The notes beneath the pieces were generated by a model. The model did no database searches and was not told where the DNA came from. It worked only from the letters and a program-made list of their open reading frames with translations. From Natronobeatus ordinarius (GTDB lineage Archaea; Halobacteriota; Halobacteria; Halobacteriales; Natrialbaceae), in contig NZ_CP101456.1 in NCBI RefSeq assembly GCF_024362485.1, positions 558,001-622,000 on the forward strand: DNA of 64,000 nucleotides, in the 5' to 3' direction. Position 1 is the stretch's first letter, and the number at the start of each line of letters is the position of its first letter. The position numbers and the translations under genes were made by a program. Positions 1-8,472 of the stretch are shown here, one piece after another.

Positions 1-1960
1 CGCCGGCCCGGTGTTCGCTGATGAGCCGGTCGACCATCGCGGTCGTCCGGCGTTTCTTGCGATCTTTCGCGCGGTCGTGCCAGTCGTCGATCACGGCCTC
101 GACGTCGTCTTCCCGGGCGACGGCGAGTTCGTCGACTTCCTGCATCGCGACGTCGTCGGCGGGACCGACGGGGATCCCGTGATCGAACAGGATCCGGTCG
201 GCGACCTGCGAGAGGCCCCCGTCTTTGAGGACGACCCGTGGCTCGAACTCCGCGAGCTGTTCGGCCGTCGACGTGCCCGCGCCGCTGGCGTCGCGCAGGT
301 AGACGACGTCGCCGGGAACGAGTCCGTAGCTCTCGTGTGCTTCACGGATCGCCCCCTTCGTGAACTTCTCGACCACCTTCACCGGAACGAGCCCCTCCTT
401 TTTCGCCGAGACGTCGCTGAAGTTCGAGTGATCGAGTTTCCACAGCGCCTTCATCCGCTCGACTTTCCGCTCGAGTTCTGCGACCTCGTCGCGGGCCTCG
501 TCACGTTCGCGCTCGAGTCGATCGGCCTTTCGCTCGAGGCGAGTGACCTCCCGCTCTTTCAGCACCTTCCGGCGCTCCTCGCGACGGGTGACGGCGAGTT
601 CGGCCTCGAGGTCCTCGATCTGCTCGTCGCGGTCCTCGACTCGTTCCTCCAGCGTCGAGACGTGCGACTGGAGCCGGTCGACCTGGCGCTCTAAGTCGCG
701 GATCCGCTGTTCTTCCTCGGTGGGTTCCCGCGGCTGGTGGTCGGATTCTTCCTCGTCGGGTTCCTCCTCGCCCTCGAGGTCGCGCAGGACGGCCTCGACG
801 CTCTCCTCACCGGCGACGACGCGGGCGATCACCTCGCCGCGGTCGATCCCCGGCGGGAGCTTTCTGGCGATGCGTTCGAACTGGTCTTCGTGGGCGTCGA
901 ACGCCGACAGCGCGGCGGCCATCGCGTCGCGCTGGTGGTCGTCCTCGTAGGGATGTTCGCGGGTGCGGTGTTGCTTCTCGTCGATCGGCAGGTCCCGATC
1001 CGGCGTCCAGCCCGCGGCGTCGAAGCTCCGGCGGAACTTTTCGACCGTTTCGGGCATCGGCGTCACGTCCGCGGCGACGATCACCGGCCGGCCGCGCTCG
1101 ACGATCCACTCGATGACCCCGGCGGGATCGGTCAGCCGCGAGCTCCAGACGTCGAGGACGTCGCCGTCGAGGCTCACGATCGCGACCGCGGTCGTCGTCC
1201 CGGGGTCGACGCCGACGATGACGTGGTCGCGCCGTTTCGCCAGCGGGCGGAACTCGATGCCGTCCCGCCGGAGTCGCTCGATTTCGATCCGGACGTCGCC
1301 CGAGCGACGGGTCGAGACGGGGATGTCGGCTGGTCGGGCCTCGACCGTGAAGACGGCATTCGCGTAGCCGCCGTAGGCCTCACGGATCTCCGTCTCGTAC
1401 TCGAGGTTCGCCGCCTCGAGTGCTCCCTCCACCTCGCGGGCTTCGCGCTTGACCGCGCCGTGGATGCGTCGGGTGTACCGGTCGGCGCTCCAGCCGCCCT
1501 TGCCGGTCGAGCGACCCCTCGAGACCTTGACCTCCGTGGTGTCGGTGAACGCGGAGACCTCGTGACCGACGTTGTGGGCGGCCAGCCGGGCGGCGGCCTC
1601 GGCTTCGGCCATCGGCTCTTTGGCGTAGGGGATGCCGTGACGCTTTGCGACCCGCGAGAGCGGTTCGGGCTGCTCGGCACCCGTCACCTGGACGAGCTTC
1701 GTTTCGGCGGGAAGCGAGCCCAGAAATCGGACGAGCGCGTCCTTATCCGTCGCGAGCTCGTACATGTTGTCCGTCGCGACGATGGCGGGCTCCTCGGCCT
1801 CGATCAACCGACACAGCTTCCGGTAGGAGACGACGTCGCGCTCGAGGTCCTCGCCGTCGTAGACGACCAGCGCGTAGGAGGGCGAGTCACCACGCACGTC
1901 GCCGCTCTGGATGTCGACCCCGAAAACGACCGCGTCCAGCGCACTCGTTCGCGTGCTCAC
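1..1960 (-). CDS. DUF460-family RNase H-fold protein (3' end beyond window)
   Basis: About 653 codons are visible and the frame stays open to the left edge, so the C-terminus is cut off. The N-terminal ~240 residues form one domain. A second RNase H-like segment around residues 245-275 contains VIVGVDPGTTTA, typical of DUF460/RuvC-like folds. A long charged coiled coil follows (about residues 415-510), then a conserved C-terminal segment containing YGLVPGDVVYL. The family is restricted to archaea; a nuclease role is suggested by the fold, not shown. I chose the GTG at 1958-1960 because a TATA-like box (about 1983-1992, read on the minus strand) sits about 27 bases upstream, fitting a leaderless transcript. 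An alternating reading frame on the plus strand is a shadow. Confidence 0.85.
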   Translation of the reverse strand, partial: MSTRTSALDAVVFGVDIQSGDVRGDSPSYALVVYDGEDLERDVVSYRKLCRLIEAEEPAIVATDNMYELATDKDALVRFLGSLPAETKLVQVTGAEQPEPLSRVAKRHGIPYAKEPMAEAEAAARLAAHNVGHEVSAFTDTTEVKVSRGRSTGKGGWSADRYTRRIHGAVKREAREVEGALEAANLEYETEIREAYGGYANAVFTVEARPADIPVSTRRSGDVRIEIERLRRDGIEFRPLAKRRDHVIVGVDPGTTTAVAIVSLDGDVLDVWSSRLTDPAGVIEWIVERGRPVIVAADVTPMPETVEKFRRSFDAAGWTPDRDLPIDEKQHRTREHPYEDDHQRDAMAAALSAFDAHEDQFERIARKLPPGIDRGEVIARVVAGEESVEAVLRDLEGEEEPDEEESDHQPREPTEEEQRIRDLERQVDRLQSHVSTLEERVEDRDEQIEDLEAELAVTRREERRKVLKEREVTRLERKADRLERERDEARDEVAELERKVERMKALWKLDHSNFSDVSAKKEGLVPVKVVEKFTKGAIREAHESYGLVPGDVVYLRDASGAGTSTAEQLAEFEPRVVLKDGGLSQVADRILFDHGIPVGPADDVAMQEVDELAVAREDDVEAVIDDWHDRAKDRKKRRTTAMVDRLISEHRAG

Positions 1961-1982
1961 GGACGGTGGTAAGGGGTACCGC

Positions 1983-1993
1983 GGTATAAATCC
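1983..1993 (-). promoter_or_regulatory. TATA-like box of the DUF460 gene
   Basis: On the minus strand this reads GATTTATACC, about 27 bases before the GTG start at 1960. That is the spacing expected for a leaderless haloarchaeal transcript. Confidence 0.5.
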
Positions 1994-2104
1994 GGCGCGG
2001 GACTCGAGTCGAGGTCGAGACCGACTCGAGTGTTTCGTCACGGACGACCCAGCCGAGCGATTGATGTGGGCCGAGTGTCTATGTTCATGGAGGTGGCCAT
2101 GGCC

Positions 2105-2353
2105 ATGGGAAAATCGGAAAAGACCGTCGTCCAGACCGCACTCTCCCCGGAGGAGTACGAACGGTTCCGAGCGATCGCGCAGCGAGAGGACAAGACGCTC
2201 AAGGAGGCGTTGCGGGACGCGGCGAAGGAGTACGTCGGCTCGAGGGATCGACCGGACCCGGACGATCCGTTCTTCTCGTACCGGCCGCCGGAGGTCGACG
2301 ACGAACGCGTGACGGCCACGAAGACTGACGAGTACCTGTACGGAGACAAATGA
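2105..2353 (+). CDS. VapB-like antitoxin
   Basis: An 82-residue protein with a short N-terminal DNA-binding-like segment (MGKSEKTVVQTALSPEEYER), a helical middle and an acidic C-terminus that could thread onto a toxin. It overlaps the PIN-domain gene by four bases (ATGA), the usual layout of type II toxin-antitoxin pairs. Several in-frame ATGs lie upstream (2030, 2081, 2087, 2099). I prefer 2105 because GGAGGTG at 2089-2095 is a good ribosome binding site with about nine bases of spacing. The antitoxin role is inferred from the neighbour and size; the fold (ribbon-helix-helix or AbrB) is not certain. Confidence 0.7.
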   Translation: MGKSEKTVVQTALSPEEYERFRAIAQREDKTLKEALRDAAKEYVGSRDRPDPDDPFFSYRPPEVDDERVTATKTDEYLYGDK

Positions 2354-2805
2354 CGACGACGCGATTCGAGCCGTTGCAGGACGGACCGACGCCACTCTTT
2401 CTCGATACGAGCGGGCTGTTCGCGTACTTTCATCCACGGGCAGACGAGCACGAGGAGACGAAGGCGTTCTTCGACCGGATTGTGACGGGATCGACTCCGT
2501 ATCGACCGCTCTACACGAACACCTACGTCGTCGACGAACTCGTCACGCTACTCCAGTCGAAGGCGACGCCGTCGATCGCGTGGGAGGCGTTCGAGCGGAT
2601 CGTCGAGTCAGGCGCGATCGAACTCGTCTACGAGAACGAATCACGTTTCGACGCAGTGGGGGACGCGCTCGAGCGGTACGACGACCACGGGATTTCGTTC
2701 ACCGATCACATGATCGCCGTCACGATGCGGGAGTTGAACGTCGATCACGTACTGGCGTACGACGGAGACTTCGAGACCCTCGGACTGACGGTCGTCCCAC
2801 GGTGA
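2350..2805 (+). CDS. PIN-domain ribonuclease, VapC-like toxin
   Basis: A 151-residue single-domain PIN protein. The acidic residues expected in the active site are in place: D19 in FLDTSG, E63 in VVDELV, D119 in FTDH and D138/D140 in YDGDF. PIN toxins cleave RNA with Mg2+ or Mn2+ and are held inactive by the partner encoded just upstream, whose stop overlaps this start. The C-terminal half (ISFTDHMIAVTMRELNVDHV) matches the usual VapC pattern. The gene ends two bases before the convergent RNase Z gene, so there is no room for a separate terminator between them. Stand-alone PIN functions (rRNA or tRNA processing) are possible but less likely given the partner. Confidence 0.85.
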   Translation: MTTTRFEPLQDGPTPLFLDTSGLFAYFHPRADEHEETKAFFDRIVTGSTPYRPLYTNTYVVDELVTLLQSKATPSIAWEAFERIVESGAIELVYENESRFDAVGDALERYDDHGISFTDHMIAVTMRELNVDHVLAYDGDFETLGLTVVPR

Positions 2806-2806
2806 C

Positions 2807-3739
2807 TCACTCCCCGGCGTTCGGATACGGCACCTCGAGTGTGTCTCCGTCGTCCGGAATCAGCACCTCGCCGTCGAAGGTGTCCCTGGCCTCGGCGAGG
2901 TGTGCGGAGACGTCGCCGGCGTAGCGCGAGGAGGTGCCCACGAGCGCGAGCCGTCTCGCTTCGGCCGCCTGGGCGATCCGGGCGGCGCCGCGGGCCGTCG
3001 CGTGACCCGTTTCGAGCGCGCGCTCGAGGCGGTCGTCGGCGAACGTGCCGTCGTGGATCAGCAGGTCGGGTTCGTCGGCGACCTCGGCGGTCTCGACCGT
3101 CGGACGGGTGTCGCCGGTGTAGACGACGCTGCGGCCGGGGCGTGGCTCGCCGACGACCTGCTCCGGCCGGACGACGGTGCCGTCCTCGAGTTCAACCGGT
3201 TCGCCCTCGTGGAGCCGTGAGAACTTGGGGCCAACGGGGACGCCGAGTTCCTCGGCGCGCTCGCGGTCGAACCGGCCCTTGCGCTCGTCCTCGACCAGGG
3301 CGTAGCCGACGGCGCGGGTGTCGTGGTCGACGTCGAAGACGCGGACCGCGTACTCGTCGGCGCGGTGGGCGACGTCCCCGCCGGCGACCTCCTCGATGCG
3401 GACCGGAAACGAAGGTCGGTTGCCCAGGGCGTGGACGAGCGAGCGGACCTCTCGACGGCGCCCCCGCGGGACGTGGATGGTGAGCGGTGCCTCGCGCTCG
3501 TTGAAGTCGAGCGTCTGCATCAGCCCCGGAATGCCGAGGACGTGGTCGCCGTGGGTGTGCGTGACGAACAGCTGTGAGACCGAAAAGCCGGTGCCAAAGC
3601 GCATCATCTGACGCTGGGTACCCTCGCCGCAGTCGAACAGCAACTCCTCGCCCTCGCGAGCGACGTGGACTGCGCTCGGGTTTCGCTCGGTCGTCGGGAT
3701 GGCCCCGCTTGTCCCCAGGAACGTCACGCGCAGTGGCAT
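2807..3739 (-). CDS. rnz: Ribonuclease Z (tRNA 3' endonuclease)
   Basis: A 310-residue metallo-beta-lactamase-fold enzyme that cleaves the 3' trailer from pre-tRNA. The N-terminus has FLGTSGAIPTTERN, the short-form RNase Z signature, and the zinc-binding motif HTHGDH lies at residues 61-66. Later metal ligands appear in YTGDTRP and in a His near GHATARGAA. Length matches archaeal short-form RNase Z (about 300-320). The start MPLRVTFLG is the natural one. It converges on the PIN-toxin gene with a one-base gap. Confidence 0.95.
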   Translation of the reverse strand: MPLRVTFLGTSGAIPTTERNPSAVHVAREGEELLFDCGEGTQRQMMRFGTGFSVSQLFVTHTHGDHVLGIPGLMQTLDFNEREAPLTIHVPRGRRREVRSLVHALGNRPSFPVRIEEVAGGDVAHRADEYAVRVFDVDHDTRAVGYALVEDERKGRFDRERAEELGVPVGPKFSRLHEGEPVELEDGTVVRPEQVVGEPRPGRSVVYTGDTRPTVETAEVADEPDLLIHDGTFADDRLERALETGHATARGAARIAQAAEARRLALVGTSSRYAGDVSAHLAEARDTFDGEVLIPDDGDTLEVPYPNAGE

Positions 3740-4177
3740 CGGTCGCGTCTCCGTTCGCCGGGGCTAAACCGGCTTCGAATCCGACCCGGGCGAGTCGACG
3801 TGTCCCGAACGGGGCGGATACGGCTCGCGTCCGAACTGGTGGCGATCGGTCTCGGCCGGCCACAACGTGGACTCGAGCGACGAGAACGTCCGGCTTGAAC
3901 GCCGGATCGCTCGATGCACCGCCGTCGAGAATCGAATTCGACCATTCGTAAGCACCATCAGCGAGCGTTCCTCGACGCCTGTCACCTCGCTTCAGTCCGT
4001 CGAATTCACGCCGTAAATTGCGTAGGTGGGGGCTAGCCGTTCGAACGACCGGCTTGCACGTGCAACGAACGGGGCAATTTACGTGGCTCGAGCGCATACC
4101 ATCTTCGACATCGTCCCGGAACAGGTCGATGGGACAGGAGAGATGAACACGAAACCCATCAACGGCACGCGAAAGGG
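3740..4177. other. Gene-free stretch of 438 bases
   Basis: It lies between the divergently transcribed rnz and DUF7282 genes, so it must hold both promoters. Open frames here have no recognisable protein features and mostly run on from rnz out of frame. I see no RNA gene or clear repeat. Confidence 0.5.
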
Positions 4178-5266
4178 ATGTTTGGCACGCTGAAGCGGCT
4201 CCTCGCGGTTCTGATCGCCGTCGCGATCGTCATCGCGGCCGGAGCGGTCGTCGGACAGGCCCCCGAACTCTTCGGCTCGGAGGTCGTCGAGGATCCCGAG
4301 GCGTCGATCGAGTTCACCGACCAGACCGGCGACGGGACGGCCGTGACGATCGACAACGTCTCGCTCTCACACGGTGGGTTCGTCGTCGTCGATGACGGGA
4401 CGGGAACGATCGTCGGCGTCTCCGACTATCTCGGCGCCGGCGAGCACGAGAACGTCACGGTCGAGCAACGCGAAGACGACGACCTCGAGATGCTCGGCCA
4501 GCTAACGGCGACCGTCCACCGTGATACGACTGACGACGAGACGTTCGCGTTCGAGGAGACCGACGGCGAGGAGGACAGACCCTACGTCGAGGACGGCTAC
4601 CCCGTGAGCGACACCGCGACGGTCACGGTCGAGGAACGACTCGACGAGGAGGCGCCGAGCACGTCGTTCCTCGTCGAATCGGTCGACGCCCCCGAGTCGG
4701 TCACAACGAACGAGACGCTCGAAGTCGTCGCGGAGATCAGAAACCCCAACGAGGTCGAGATGCGCCAGCACGTCGAACTCCGCGTCAGCGGCGAGGTTCT
4801 CGAGCGCCAGATCCTCGCACTCGAGGCCGAGGAGACGCGCGAGCTCACCTTCGAAGTCGACGGGAGCGCCCTCGAGCCCGGCGAGCAGGTCTATGGCGTC
4901 TACACGACCGACGACGGCGCACTCGGCGAGCTCGAGGTGATCTACGACGGCCCCGCGACCATCGAGGTGCTCGAGGCCGGCACCTCGAGCGTGACCGTCG
5001 ACGCGACGCTCCCGGACGACGGCTTCGTCGCCATCGAGGACGAGACCGGCGACGTCGTCGGGACCAGCGATCCGCTCGAGGCCGGCGAACACGCCGAGGT
5101 GACGGTCGGCTTCGACGAGGAGGTAGACGACGGCGAGGAGCTGACGGTCGTCCTCTACGAGGGCGAGCCGGCCGAACTCGACGAGGCAGAACCGTTCGAG
5201 GAAGACGGCGAGCGCGTCGACGCGACGGCGACTGCCGAGGAAGCCGACGAGGACGACGATGAGTGA
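4178..5266 (+). CDS. Membrane-anchored protein with two DUF7282 domains
   Basis: A 362-residue very acidic protein. Residues 5-25 form one N-terminal membrane helix or uncleaved signal (LKRLLAVLIAVAIVIAAGAV), putting the rest outside the cell. Two DUF7282 repeats flank a CARDB-like Ig-type middle section: the first near residues 45-95 (GGFVVVDDGTG, then GVSDYLGAGEHENVTV) and the second near 265-315 (DGFVAIEDETG, then GTSDPLEAGEHAEVTV). The C-terminal tail is almost all Asp/Glu. DUF7282 is found in haloarchaeal surface proteins and its function is unknown. Four 16-base tandem repeats follow the stop codon. Confidence 0.75.
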   Translation: MFGTLKRLLAVLIAVAIVIAAGAVVGQAPELFGSEVVEDPEASIEFTDQTGDGTAVTIDNVSLSHGGFVVVDDGTGTIVGVSDYLGAGEHENVTVEQREDDDLEMLGQLTATVHRDTTDDETFAFEETDGEEDRPYVEDGYPVSDTATVTVEERLDEEAPSTSFLVESVDAPESVTTNETLEVVAEIRNPNEVEMRQHVELRVSGEVLERQILALEAEETRELTFEVDGSALEPGEQVYGVYTTDDGALGELEVIYDGPATIEVLEAGTSSVTVDATLPDDGFVAIEDETGDVVGTSDPLEAGEHAEVTVGFDEEVDDGEELTVVLYEGEPAELDEAEPFEEDGERVDATATAEEADEDDDE

Positions 5267-5289
5267 GCGAGTACCCTCACTGACGTCCG

Positions 5290-5353
5290 GATCGATGAGC
5301 GACGCGATCGATGAGCGACGCGATCGATGAGCGACGCGATCGATGAGCGACGC
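5290..5353 (+). repeat. Four perfect tandem copies of a 16-base unit
   Basis: The unit GATCGATGAGCGACGC occurs at 5290-5305, 5306-5321, 5322-5337 and 5338-5353 without a mismatch. It lies in the 156-base gap after the DUF7282 gene. The unit length is not a multiple of three and the array is outside any supported gene. Confidence 0.97.
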
Positions 5354-5422
5354 ACGAGAACGGGTGCCAGCTGAGAACGGACAGCACGCTTATCGGACGC
5401 CGATTCGTACTCCGAAACCGTA

Positions 5423-6298
5423 ATGAGTGATCGACGGGTCGAGTGGCGAATCGACGCGGCGAACTCGCGGTTCGTCCGCTGGGTCGTCTACGGTTGGCTC
5501 GGCCTCTTCGGCGGCGGCAGCCTCCTCGCGTTCGGCCTCGTCGCCAGCGGCGCGCTCGCCTCGGCGCTCGAGGGAGAGTTCGGCCGGTTCGCGTTCCTCG
5601 TGTTGCTCGTCCTCGTGGGCGGGCCGTTCTCGGTACTCTACCTCTGGCCGGCGATCCGGTCCGAGACGCGCCCGCCGCGCTCGCTCTTCGTGCCCGATTC
5701 CGCCGCCGACCCCGAGGAGCCGCTGGCCGACCGCTACGCCGAGGCCTTCTCCTGGCGCGGTGCGATCACTTCGATCGTCCTCAGCGCGCTGGCGCTGGTC
5801 GCGCTCGCCCGGTTCGACGGCCGTGCGCTGCTCGCCTACGTCGTGCTCTGGTTCGTCCTCCTGCCGATCGCCTCCGGCTTCGTCGTCTGGGGCCGGGTCG
5901 ACCCCGACGAGCCGTCGCTCGAGTACCGCACTGGCGCCGTCCCGCTCGAGGCCGTCGAGACCGTCCGGCGACGCCGGCTGGGCGACGTGGTCGTCTACTG
6001 GCTCTCCTACCGGTCGGGAACGAGGCGACTTTCCACGCCGTCGTGGCTCACGCTGACGCCCGAGGCAGCCGACGCGCTCGACCGGGCGCTCGAGGCTGCC
6101 GAGGCGGACGAGGCGGAGCCGCGGTCGTCGAACCGGGCGGTCAGGCTCGTGGCGGTCGGGATCGGGCTGTCCTTTCTCGGCCTCGCCGCCGCGATCTGGC
6201 TGCTCGCGGCGGCCAATCCGCCCGTCGCTGTGTACGGCTCCCTGGTGACCGGGCTGCTGGGACTGTTTTTCTGCTGGGCGGGGCTGGCGCTCGCCTGA
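5423..6298 (+). CDS. Multi-pass membrane protein, unknown function
   Basis: A 291-residue protein. Hydrophobic segments lie near residues 19-45, 52-75, 110-152 and 235-290, which suggests about six membrane helices. Between the fourth and fifth is a soluble ~80-residue part (LEYRTGAVPLEAVETVRRRR...) that resembles a PH-like bacterial domain in which a strand pattern of charged and aromatic residues alternates; that is a guess. The start MSDRRVEW follows a clear gap. A longer frame overlapping it in another register runs into the RFC gene and is not coding here. Confidence 0.6.
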   Translation: MSDRRVEWRIDAANSRFVRWVVYGWLGLFGGGSLLAFGLVASGALASALEGEFGRFAFLVLLVLVGGPFSVLYLWPAIRSETRPPRSLFVPDSAADPEEPLADRYAEAFSWRGAITSIVLSALALVALARFDGRALLAYVVLWFVLLPIASGFVVWGRVDPDEPSLEYRTGAVPLEAVETVRRRRLGDVVVYWLSYRSGTRRLSTPSWLTLTPEAADALDRALEAAEADEAEPRSSNRAVRLVAVGIGLSFLGLAAAIWLLAAANPPVAVYGSLVTGLLGLFFCWAGLALA

Positions 6299-6375
6299 CG
6301 ACACGATCGAGCGGCCACGACGCACCAGCCGGACAATCGACCGATTCTTACCGCCACCGTCCCTACCTGGGGCCG

Positions 6376-7380
6376 ATGGACGCGCCGCTGTGGACCGAGA
6401 CGCACGCGCCCGCCCTCGAGGAGCTGTCCCAGGACGACGCCCGCGAGTACCTGGCGCGGGCGGTCGATGAGCCGATCAACCTGATTCTCCAGGGGCCGCC
6501 GGGCTGTGGGAAGACGGCGGCGGCGCGCGCGCTGGCTCGCGAGGCGCACGATGACCCCGACAACGACCTGATCGAGATCAACGTTGCCGACTTCTTCGGT
6601 CGGACGAAGACGGAGATCAAAAACGACCCACGGTTCGAGCACTTCCTCGTCGGCCGCTCGCGACTGTCCAAACGCGACATGATCAACCACGTCCTCAAGG
6701 AGTCGGCGAGCTACGCGCCCGTCTCGGGGACGTACAAGACGATCTTACTCGACAACGCGGAGGACGTCCGGGAGGACTTCCAGCAGGCGCTCCGCCGGAT
6801 CATGGAACAACACCACCGCACCACCCAGTTTATCATCGGTACGCGCCAGCCCACGAAGCTCATCCCGCCGATCCGCTCGCGGTGTTTCCCCGTCTCGATG
6901 CGCGCGCCCTCGAGTGAGGAGATCGTGACCGTCTTAGAGCGGATCGTCGAGGCCGAGGCCGTCGCCTACGACCCCGACGGCCTCGAGTTCGTCGCGGGCT
7001 ACGCGGGCGGCAACCTCCGGCGGGCGATTCTCGCCGCCCAGACGACGGCGCTCGAGGAAGGCGAGCTCACGATGAGCGCGGCCTACGAGACGCTCGGTGC
7101 CGTCGGCCTGGACGAGGAGGTCAAATCGATGCTCGACGACGCCGAGGCCGGCGCGTTCACCGACGCCCGCAAGACGCTCGACGATCTGCTCGTCGACGAG
7201 GGGTTAGACGGGGAGGAGGTGCTCGAGGAGATTCTCTCGGTCGCCCGCTCGCGCTATCAGGGGACCGAACTCGCCCGGATCCACCGCCTCGTCGCCGACA
7301 TCGAGTTCCAGATGCAGGAGGGGACGAGCGACCGGGTCCACGTCTCGCGGCTGCTCGCGGAGCTCGGTCGGGACGACTGA
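6376..7380 (+). CDS. rfcC: Replication factor C small-subunit paralogue (AAA+)
   Basis: A 334-residue clamp-loader ATPase. Walker A is GPPGCGKT (residues 40-47) and the RFC signature SRC sits at 168-170. Two catalytic features depart from a normal small subunit: Walker B reads ILLDNAED instead of LDEAD, so the catalytic Glu is Asn127, and the sensor-1 Asn is replaced (FIIGTRQPTK). Haloarchaea carry two small subunits; this looks like the divergent one usually called rfcC, and the symbol rests on memory. It probably joins the PCNA-loading complex in a largely structural position. The frame is open far upstream, but MDAPLWTETHAP is the family-like start. Confidence 0.85.
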   Translation: MDAPLWTETHAPALEELSQDDAREYLARAVDEPINLILQGPPGCGKTAAARALAREAHDDPDNDLIEINVADFFGRTKTEIKNDPRFEHFLVGRSRLSKRDMINHVLKESASYAPVSGTYKTILLDNAEDVREDFQQALRRIMEQHHRTTQFIIGTRQPTKLIPPIRSRCFPVSMRAPSSEEIVTVLERIVEAEAVAYDPDGLEFVAGYAGGNLRRAILAAQTTALEEGELTMSAAYETLGAVGLDEEVKSMLDDAEAGAFTDARKTLDDLLVDEGLDGEEVLEEILSVARSRYQGTELARIHRLVADIEFQMQEGTSDRVHVSRLLAELGRDD

Positions 7381-7404
7381 TACTGCCGGACAAAACGGTT
7401 CCCA

Positions 7405-7476
7405 CATCGACCGCACGCGACCGGCCGTCAGCGAGTCCGACATCGACCGCACGCGATCGGCCGTCAGCGAGTCCGA
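7405..7476 (+). repeat. Two tandem 36-base direct repeats
   Basis: Copies 7405-7440 and 7441-7476 differ at one base (C versus T). They lie in the 206-base gap after the RFC gene, upstream of the thioesterase promoter. Most likely a recent tandem duplication. Confidence 0.95.
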
Positions 7477-7554
7477 CGGCCGGTCACAGCGCGATCGAGT
7501 GGTTACTGACTGTTGTCCAGTAGTATGAGTCTCGGCCGGCGGCCTCGAGCGATC

Positions 7555-7564
7555 GGTTTTATCC
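7555..7564 (+). promoter_or_regulatory. TATA-like box of the thioesterase gene
   Basis: GGTTTTATCC, centred about 28 bases before the ATG at 7587, consistent with a leaderless transcript. Confidence 0.5.
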
Positions 7565-7586
7565 TCCCCGCACTCGCAGCTCAGCT

Positions 7587-8024
7587 ATGGTGGCCGTCCT
7601 CGAGACACACATCCGGAACCGGTTTCGCGTCCAGCCGAATCACGCCAACAACCTCGGAGCACTCCACGGGGGCAACCTCATGAAGTGGCTCGACGAGGTC
7701 GCGGCGATGTCGGCGATGCGCTTCGCCGGGGAAACCTGCGTCACCGCGCGAGTTGACGAACTCGACTTCAAGCGGCCGATCCCGGTCGGCGAGACGGCGC
7801 TCGTGGAGTCGTACGTCTACGACGCCGGGCGAACGAGCGTTCACGTCGCACTCCGGGCCTGGCGCGAGGCGCCGCGGACGGGCGACCTCGAGGAGACGAC
7901 CGGCTCGTCGTTCACGTTCGTCGCCGTCGACGACGACGGGACGCCGACGCCGGTTCCCGACCTCACCGTCGAGACCGAGGAAGGCGAGCGGCTGCGCGAG
8001 CGGGCGCTCGAGATCGCGGAGTGA
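7587..8024 (+). CDS. Acyl-CoA thioesterase (hotdog fold, BACH/YciA type)
   Basis: A 145-residue single hotdog domain. Known members hydrolyse acyl-CoA to free fatty acid and CoA, usually as a hexamer in the cytoplasm. The pattern NHANNLGALHGGNLMKWLDE is the family hallmark: the Asn-rich loop, the GG before the long helix and the Asp (in WLDE) used as catalytic acid. The later block RVDELDFKRPIPVGE is the conserved second half. It stands alone between unrelated genes; in these archaea it may act in acyl-CoA turnover with the AMP-ligase and thiolase further along, but there is no operon link. Confidence 0.88.
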   Translation: MVAVLETHIRNRFRVQPNHANNLGALHGGNLMKWLDEVAAMSAMRFAGETCVTARVDELDFKRPIPVGETALVESYVYDAGRTSVHVALRAWREAPRTGDLEETTGSSFTFVAVDDDGTPTPVPDLTVETEEGERLRERALEIAE

Positions 8025-8062
8025 GACCGGCCGAAACCGGCTCCCAGACGGGTGAACGATCG

Positions 8063-8440
8063 TCAGTCGACCTCGAGTTCGTGGCCGACAGCCGAGTCGT
8101 CGTGAGCGCCGTCGTCGAGGTCGACGTCCTCGAGGCCGAGCAGGTGCTCGAGTTTCCGCTCGAACTCGGTTTCCGAGAGGTCGCCGGCCGCGTATCGCTG
8201 CTTGAGGACCGTTAGCGGATCGTCCTCGTTCGCCGGCCCGTCGGTGGTGTCGTCGGTATTCCGAGACAGCCGAAAGTGGTACAGCGGGGTGACGACGAAC
8301 CAGCCGAGGAGGAGGATCGCCACCCCGAGGTTCGAGAGCGGACCGGCGGGCTGACCGAGGACGATCATCGCGGCACCGATCCCGAGCGAGACCAGCCCGA
8401 TGAGCAGCGTCGTCCGATCCTCGTCCTCGTTGGGCGTCAT
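8063..8440 (-). CDS. Small membrane protein with C-terminal SHOCT domain
   Basis: A 125-residue protein with two hydrophobic segments (about residues 12-30 and 33-52) followed by a charged linker and a SHOCT motif near residues 85-112 (LKQRYAAGDLSETEFERKL). SHOCT is a short helical domain, found at the end of many prokaryotic membrane proteins, thought to support oligomerisation. I chose MTPNEDEDRTT; a frame nine codons longer exists. It converges on the thioesterase gene with a 38-base gap. Function unknown. Confidence 0.75.
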   Translation of the reverse strand: MTPNEDEDRTTLLIGLVSLGIGAAMIVLGQPAGPLSNLGVAILLLGWFVVTPLYHFRLSRNTDDTTDGPANEDDPLTVLKQRYAAGDLSETEFERKLEHLLGLEDVDLDDGAHDDSAVGHELEVD

Positions 8441-8472
8441 GAACGTGATCTTTCGTGATCGGTTCAAAAACC

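Noticed and set aside
3764-3790. CGAATCC-containing string as a tRNA 3' end upstream of rnz
   Set aside because: No matching 5' acceptor strand or anticodon arm could be found in the surrounding 90 bases.
5290-5353. Possible CRISPR array
   Set aside because: The units are contiguous without spacers and only 16 bases long. No cas genes are in the window.
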